This document shows positions 7,084 through 9,567 of a stretch of DNA of 9,567 nt, piece after piece (the stretch's first letter is position 1; every line of letters begins with the position of its first letter). The stretch comes from Stramentimicrobium sp964525625. Its GTDB lineage: Bacteria; Atribacterota; Phoenicimicrobiia; Phoenicimicrobiales; Stramentimicrobiaceae. The translations under genes and the position numbers were made by a program. Under the pieces are notes generated by a model. The model made no database searches, had not been told where the DNA came from, and worked only from the letters and a program-made list of their open reading frames with translations. The stretch is from positions 1 through 9,567 of the forward strand of contig CAZGKY010000081.1 of assembly GCA_964525625.1 (NCBI GenBank). The letters run 5' to 3'.

Positions 7084-8110
7084 ATTGATTCTCCTTTCCT
7101 GGTCCTGCTAAAAAATTATTAGTAAAAGCTGACTCGACCTCCAGCATTTTAGTAATAAGACCTCTCTCATATAACCAGCGGGCATAACCCTCCCAGCGTT
7201 GTGCTTCCATTACACCCCAAAAAGGTGCCTCAGCTAAATATTCTTTTGCTAAGTACTTCTGACTGGCCATAGCGAGATCTTGGTCAATTTCTGGGGCATT
7301 TTTCAATAAATCCTGCACAGCCAATTCTGGATTTTCTATTGCCAACAGATAACCCTTTTCAGTAGCTTTCAAAAACTTACGTACTAATTCTGGTTCTCTA
7401 ACCAGCAGCTGTTCGCGGGCAATTATCACCGGGGTATAATAATCTAATTCAGGTGCATAATCCTGTAAAAAGATGAAATTAATAGGAAAATTTTTAATCT
7501 CTGAAGCTACTCCATCCCAACCATAGTAAATCCAGGTATAATCTACATATTCCTGAACTGCGGCAAAAAAATCAATAGCACCAATAGTCACTATTTCCGT
7601 TTTACTGAAATCGGCTCCATCTAAGTCCATTAAAGCCTTAATTGTTGCTTCCTCAATTGGAGAGCCCCAGCCACCATATTTTTTCCCTTCAAAATCTCGG
7701 GGACGTTTAATCCCCTTTGCCATGGGAGAGGCAAAACCGGAGGTATTATGTTGCAGAATAGCCGCAATTGCCACCACTGGTAATGGTTCTTTGGAAGTAC
7801 GGGCAAAGGTAACCTGTTCCTGATAACTGATACCAAACTCGGCCTGACCAGCGGCAATTAAGGCTGCAGGACCACCTTCTGCAGGTTGAATAACATCTAC
7901 CAGCAATCCTTCTTCTTGATAAAAACCTTTTTCTATAGCAACATACATTCCAGTATGATTGGTATTTGGTACCCAATCCAATAAAACAGTAACTTTTTTT
8001 AAAGGTTCCTCTGATAGGGCAAGCATTGTACTACAAAATAGGACCACTACCAGACCAGCAAGAAAAATAAGGGGGTATTCTACTTTTTTAAATTTATAAA
8101 TTAACCACAT
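7079..8110 (-). CDS. thiY: Thiamine-precursor ABC substrate-binding protein (ThiY-like, NMT1/THI5 family)
   Basis: The 343-residue exported protein captures a pyrimidine precursor outside the membrane and hands it to the permease. Residues about 12-32 form a hydrophobic signal segment, and the mature part starts near 33-38. Cys26 lies within the core but VLFC is a poor lipobox, so anchoring by an uncleaved helix or lipid is uncertain. Family hallmarks are LLDWVPNTNHTGMYVAIEKG (43-62), followed by FYQEEGL, then AEFGISY (90-96), HNTSGF (121-126), YGGWGSPIEE (145-154) and WIYYGWDG (193-200). The first block defines NMT1/THI5 proteins. ThiY of Bacillus halodurans binds formylaminopyrimidine, and relatives bind hydroxymethylpyrimidine. 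The TPP riboswitch upstream supports this substrate class. GGAG is 9 nt before the ATG. The gene is 22 bp after the permease and its stop overlaps the ATPase start. Confidence 0.93.
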   Translation of the reverse strand: MWLIYKFKKVEYPLIFLAGLVVVLFCSTMLALSEEPLKKVTVLLDWVPNTNHTGMYVAIEKGFYQEEGLLVDVIQPAEGGPAALIAAGQAEFGISYQEQVTFARTSKEPLPVVAIAAILQHNTSGFASPMAKGIKRPRDFEGKKYGGWGSPIEEATIKALMDLDGADFSKTEIVTIGAIDFFAAVQEYVDYTWIYYGWDGVASEIKNFPINFIFLQDYAPELDYYTPVIIAREQLLVREPELVRKFLKATEKGYLLAIENPELAVQDLLKNAPEIDQDLAMASQKYLAKEYLAEAPFWGVMEAQRWEGYARWLYERGLITKMLEVESAFTNNFLAGPGKENQY

Positions 8111-8132
8111 ATTTCCACACTCCTTTTATGAT

Positions 8133-8900
8133 TCATTTATTCATAGCCCTTCTCCAGGGCATGACCAGAAATTGAATAAATTCAATTATTTTAAAAAGAA
8201 TTATACTTAATAATATGATAATTAAAATACTGGCAAAGACTTTATCCAGAGCAAAGGATTGTCTTACCCGGGTCATATAAACACCCAACCCGGACTTGCC
8301 GCCCATCCATTCCCCTATTACTGCGCCTATAATACTATAAGTTGCCGCAATCTTAAGACCTGAAAAAAAATTACTTAAAGAGGCCGGAAACTTGGCTAAG
8401 TAAAATATTTGCCAGTGATTTGCTTTCATTGATTTCATCAAATTGAGAAGGTCCTGATCCAAAGAGTTCAGTCCTTCTAATAAACTCACCACAATGGGGA
8501 AAAAACAGACCAGTATTACCACCATAATTTTAGGAAGAATTCCAAAACCAAACCACATAGCAAAAAGGGGAGCAAGAACCATAATAGGAATGGTCTGGGA
8601 TACCACCAGTAATGGTTGTATCGCTTTTCTGATGAGAGTAAAAGTATCCATCAATAGAGCCAGGATTACCGAAAGAACAATAGCTACCAGAAGTCCAATG
8701 AATGCTTCCTTTAAGGTGGTAAGAATATGCTCTTTTATCTCTGGCATGATATTAATACATACCAAGATTACGTCCCAGGGGGAAGGTAAAATATACCGAG
8801 CAATAAAACCTCTATCAACAATTAACTGCCAGAGAGATATTAAAAGAGTTATGAACAATAAAGGAATTATTTTATCTCCGATATTTTCCCACTTTTTCAT
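8133..8900 (-). CDS. thiX: Thiamine-precursor ABC transporter permease (ThiX-like)
   Basis: The 255-residue membrane protein of the BPD_transp_1 family would form the channel as a homodimer. About six helices are visible: 11-28, 60-85, 96-118, 121-142, 185-200 and 221-246. The cytoplasmic coupling loop (EAA-like motif, about 144-184) reads LNSLDQDLLNLMKSM, then WQIFYLAKFPASLSNFFSGLKI, close to the SsuC/TauC/ThiX version. GEWMGGKSGLG near 196-206 is another family block. The ATG at 8900 is preferred over the TTG at 8903 immediately before it. The ribosome site is a weak AGGTG about 10 nt upstream, inside the previous gene. The gene overlaps the end of the thiamine-binding gene by 29 bp, which points to translational coupling. 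Confidence 0.92.
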   Translation of the reverse strand: MKKWENIGDKIIPLLFITLLISLWQLIVDRGFIARYILPSPWDVILVCINIMPEIKEHILTTLKEAFIGLLVAIVLSVILALLMDTFTLIRKAIQPLLVVSQTIPIMVLAPLFAMWFGFGILPKIMVVILVCFFPIVVSLLEGLNSLDQDLLNLMKSMKANHWQIFYLAKFPASLSNFFSGLKIAATYSIIGAVIGEWMGGKSGLGVYMTRVRQSFALDKVFASILIIILLSIILFKIIEFIQFLVMPWRRAMNK

Positions 8901-9162
8901 CAATAGTCACACCTGTTTCCTTATAATCAATCTTAACCAGTGATATTACTCTGGTTGCTCCCTGGTCTATACATATTTCCTGAGCTTTTTTTACTATCTC
9001 CAGTAATTCATCAAGCTCTCCTTCCATAGTAGTTTCCATAGCACCAACCTCATATTTAATCCCACAGGAAGCAATATAAGCAATCACTTCATCTACTACC
9101 TGGTATAGTCTATCCTCAGTTACAACAGGTAATATCTGTAGCCCAAGGGTAATTTTAGCCAT
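8872..9162 (-). CDS. MTH1187/YkoF-family thiamine-binding protein
   Basis: The 96-residue protein matches the Thiamine_BP (MTH1187/YkoF-like) ferredoxin-like fold. GLQILPVV (7-14) is strand 1, YEVGAMETTMEGELDELL (37-54) carries the conserved VGxMxTxxEG core, and GATRVISLVKIDYK (68-81) is the last strand. Members are small cytoplasmic proteins, and YkoF binds thiamine or its hydroxymethylpyrimidine part. Being first behind a TPP riboswitch and in front of the importer genes fits that role; it may buffer the imported precursor or sense it. The ATG at 9162 is chosen because GGAGG lies exactly 5 nt upstream. A TTG at 9174 in the same frame would put that ribosome site inside the gene and is rejected. 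Confidence 0.9.
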   Translation of the reverse strand: MAKITLGLQILPVVTEDRLYQVVDEVIAYIASCGIKYEVGAMETTMEGELDELLEIVKKAQEICIDQGATRVISLVKIDYKETGVTIDEKVGKYRR

Positions 9163-9172
9163 CTTTACCTCC

Positions 9173-9210
9173 AAAAAAAATCGCTATTACCTGAACATAG
9201 GTAATAGCGA
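9173..9210 (-). terminator. TPP-controlled intrinsic terminator (riboswitch expression platform)
   Basis: TCGCTATTACCT and AGGTAATAGCGA form a perfect 12-bp stem with a 6-nt loop (9210-9181). On the minus strand it is followed directly by eight T (9180-9173) and then by the GGAGG of the first gene. Position between aptamer and first start codon makes it the switch element: TPP bound means termination. Part of the hairpin is complementary to the aptamer core (see findings). Confidence 0.93.
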
Positions 9211-9236
9211 TCAAGTTAATTCTTTTGAAATTCATT

Positions 9237-9324
9237 AGTTACTTCCCTCCGCTAGAATTACCTAGGTCAGGTTCAGGGGTCAAAGCAAAATGCTTTTTCT
9301 CAGCACATAGCTCCCCCAGTAACT
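9237..9324 (-). ncRNA. TPP riboswitch (THI element)
   Basis: All conserved TPP aptamer parts are present on the minus strand. P1 is AGTTACT (9324-9318) with AGTAACT (9243-9237). GGGGGAGC follows, then CTGAGA (9303-9298), the pyrimidine-binding strand. P3 is a short hairpin AAAGCA-TTT-TGCTTT, followed by ACCCCTGAACCTGA, CTAGGTAAT, CTAGCGGAGGGAAGT. The family binds thiamine pyrophosphate and in bacteria usually turns expression off. Its place at the head of a thiamine-precursor uptake operon agrees with this. Confidence 0.97.
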
Positions 9325-9429
9325 TACTATCTAATTTATAGCAATGCTAAAATAATCTAAACTAATAAGATAGAAACAAGAAAAAAACCTGTAATTATCT
9401 TCTTTTCAATTGCCTGTTTCTCCTGATAT

Positions 9430-9457
9430 ATTATAACACTATATCCACTTTTGTAAA
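9430..9457 (-). promoter_or_regulatory. Promoter of the TPP-regulated operon
   Basis: The minus strand has -35 TTTACA (9457-9452), a 16-bp spacer and a perfect -10 TATAAT (9435-9430) with a TGT extension in front. Transcription would begin near 9423, leaving about 100 nt of AT-rich leader before the TPP aptamer. That leader contains an AGAAACA/TGTTTCT inverted repeat of unknown meaning. No gene was seen between this promoter and the end of the window at 9567. Confidence 0.8.
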
Positions 9458-9567
9458 GAAAGGAAATTTTATTTTAATACTATTCTTATATTATTATCTT
9501 ATATCGAAGGATAAGGTAATCTCCTTTTAAGCTCACCTCTTACTGTGCTATTTGCTTATCGCTAATA

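Noticed and set aside
7041..7110. Frameshift fusion of the binding protein to the ATPase
   Set aside because: The binding protein is exported and the ATPase is cytoplasmic; a separate start with its own AGGAG explains the overlap better.
8494..8943. 149-codon plus-strand open frame opposite the permease
   Set aside because: It is the antisense shadow of a well-supported permease gene and has no recognisable domain or ribosome site.
9163..9174. TTG start at 9174 for the thiamine-binding gene
   Set aside because: It would place the GGAGG ribosome site inside the coding region and overlap the terminator T tract; ATG at 9162 is ideally spaced.

Overview
The window is AT-rich DNA from a bacterium. 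Shine-Dalgarno sites of the GGAGG type, sigma-70-like promoters with TG-extended -10 boxes, two metabolite riboswitches, Rho-independent terminators and a diderm-style lipoprotein signal all support this. A low-GC anaerobe of the Firmicutes/Atribacterota sort would fit, but the sequence does not fix the phylum. Every intact gene lies on the minus strand, so the window is best read from high to low coordinates.

Right half (9457 to 3188, minus): a strong promoter leads into a textbook TPP (thiamine pyrophosphate) riboswitch and then a 12-bp terminator hairpin with an eight-T tract just before the first ribosome binding site. Behind it are a small MTH1187/YkoF-type thiamine-binding protein, an ABC permease (ThiX-like), an NMT1/THI5-like substrate-binding protein (ThiY-like) and an ABC ATPase (ThiZ-like). 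Together these form a thiamine-precursor (hydroxymethylpyrimidine or formylaminopyrimidine) uptake system switched off by TPP. The ATPase gene appears to start at a rare ATT codon that overlaps the stop codon of the binding-protein gene. A class I SAM methyltransferase follows 18 bp later. After a 101-bp gap without a visible terminator come a LiaF-like membrane protein, a YpgQ/YedJ-type HD phosphohydrolase and a sugar-isomerase-like TIM-barrel protein, possibly read from the same transcript.

Middle (3187 to about 2458): no intact gene. The stretch holds the decayed N-terminal half of an ISLre2/UPF0236-like transposase, broken across all three minus-strand frames and ending at its first catalytic-Asp motif.

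Left part (2323 to 784, minus): a self-contained unit made of a good promoter, a c-di-GMP class I (GEMM) riboswitch, a secreted lipoprotein with a DUF4382 domain and two carboxypeptidase-regulatory-like beta-sandwich repeats, and a terminator. The logic suggests a cell-surface protein tied to the c-di-GMP lifestyle switch. Bases 1 to about 780 are very AT-rich and show no supportable gene.
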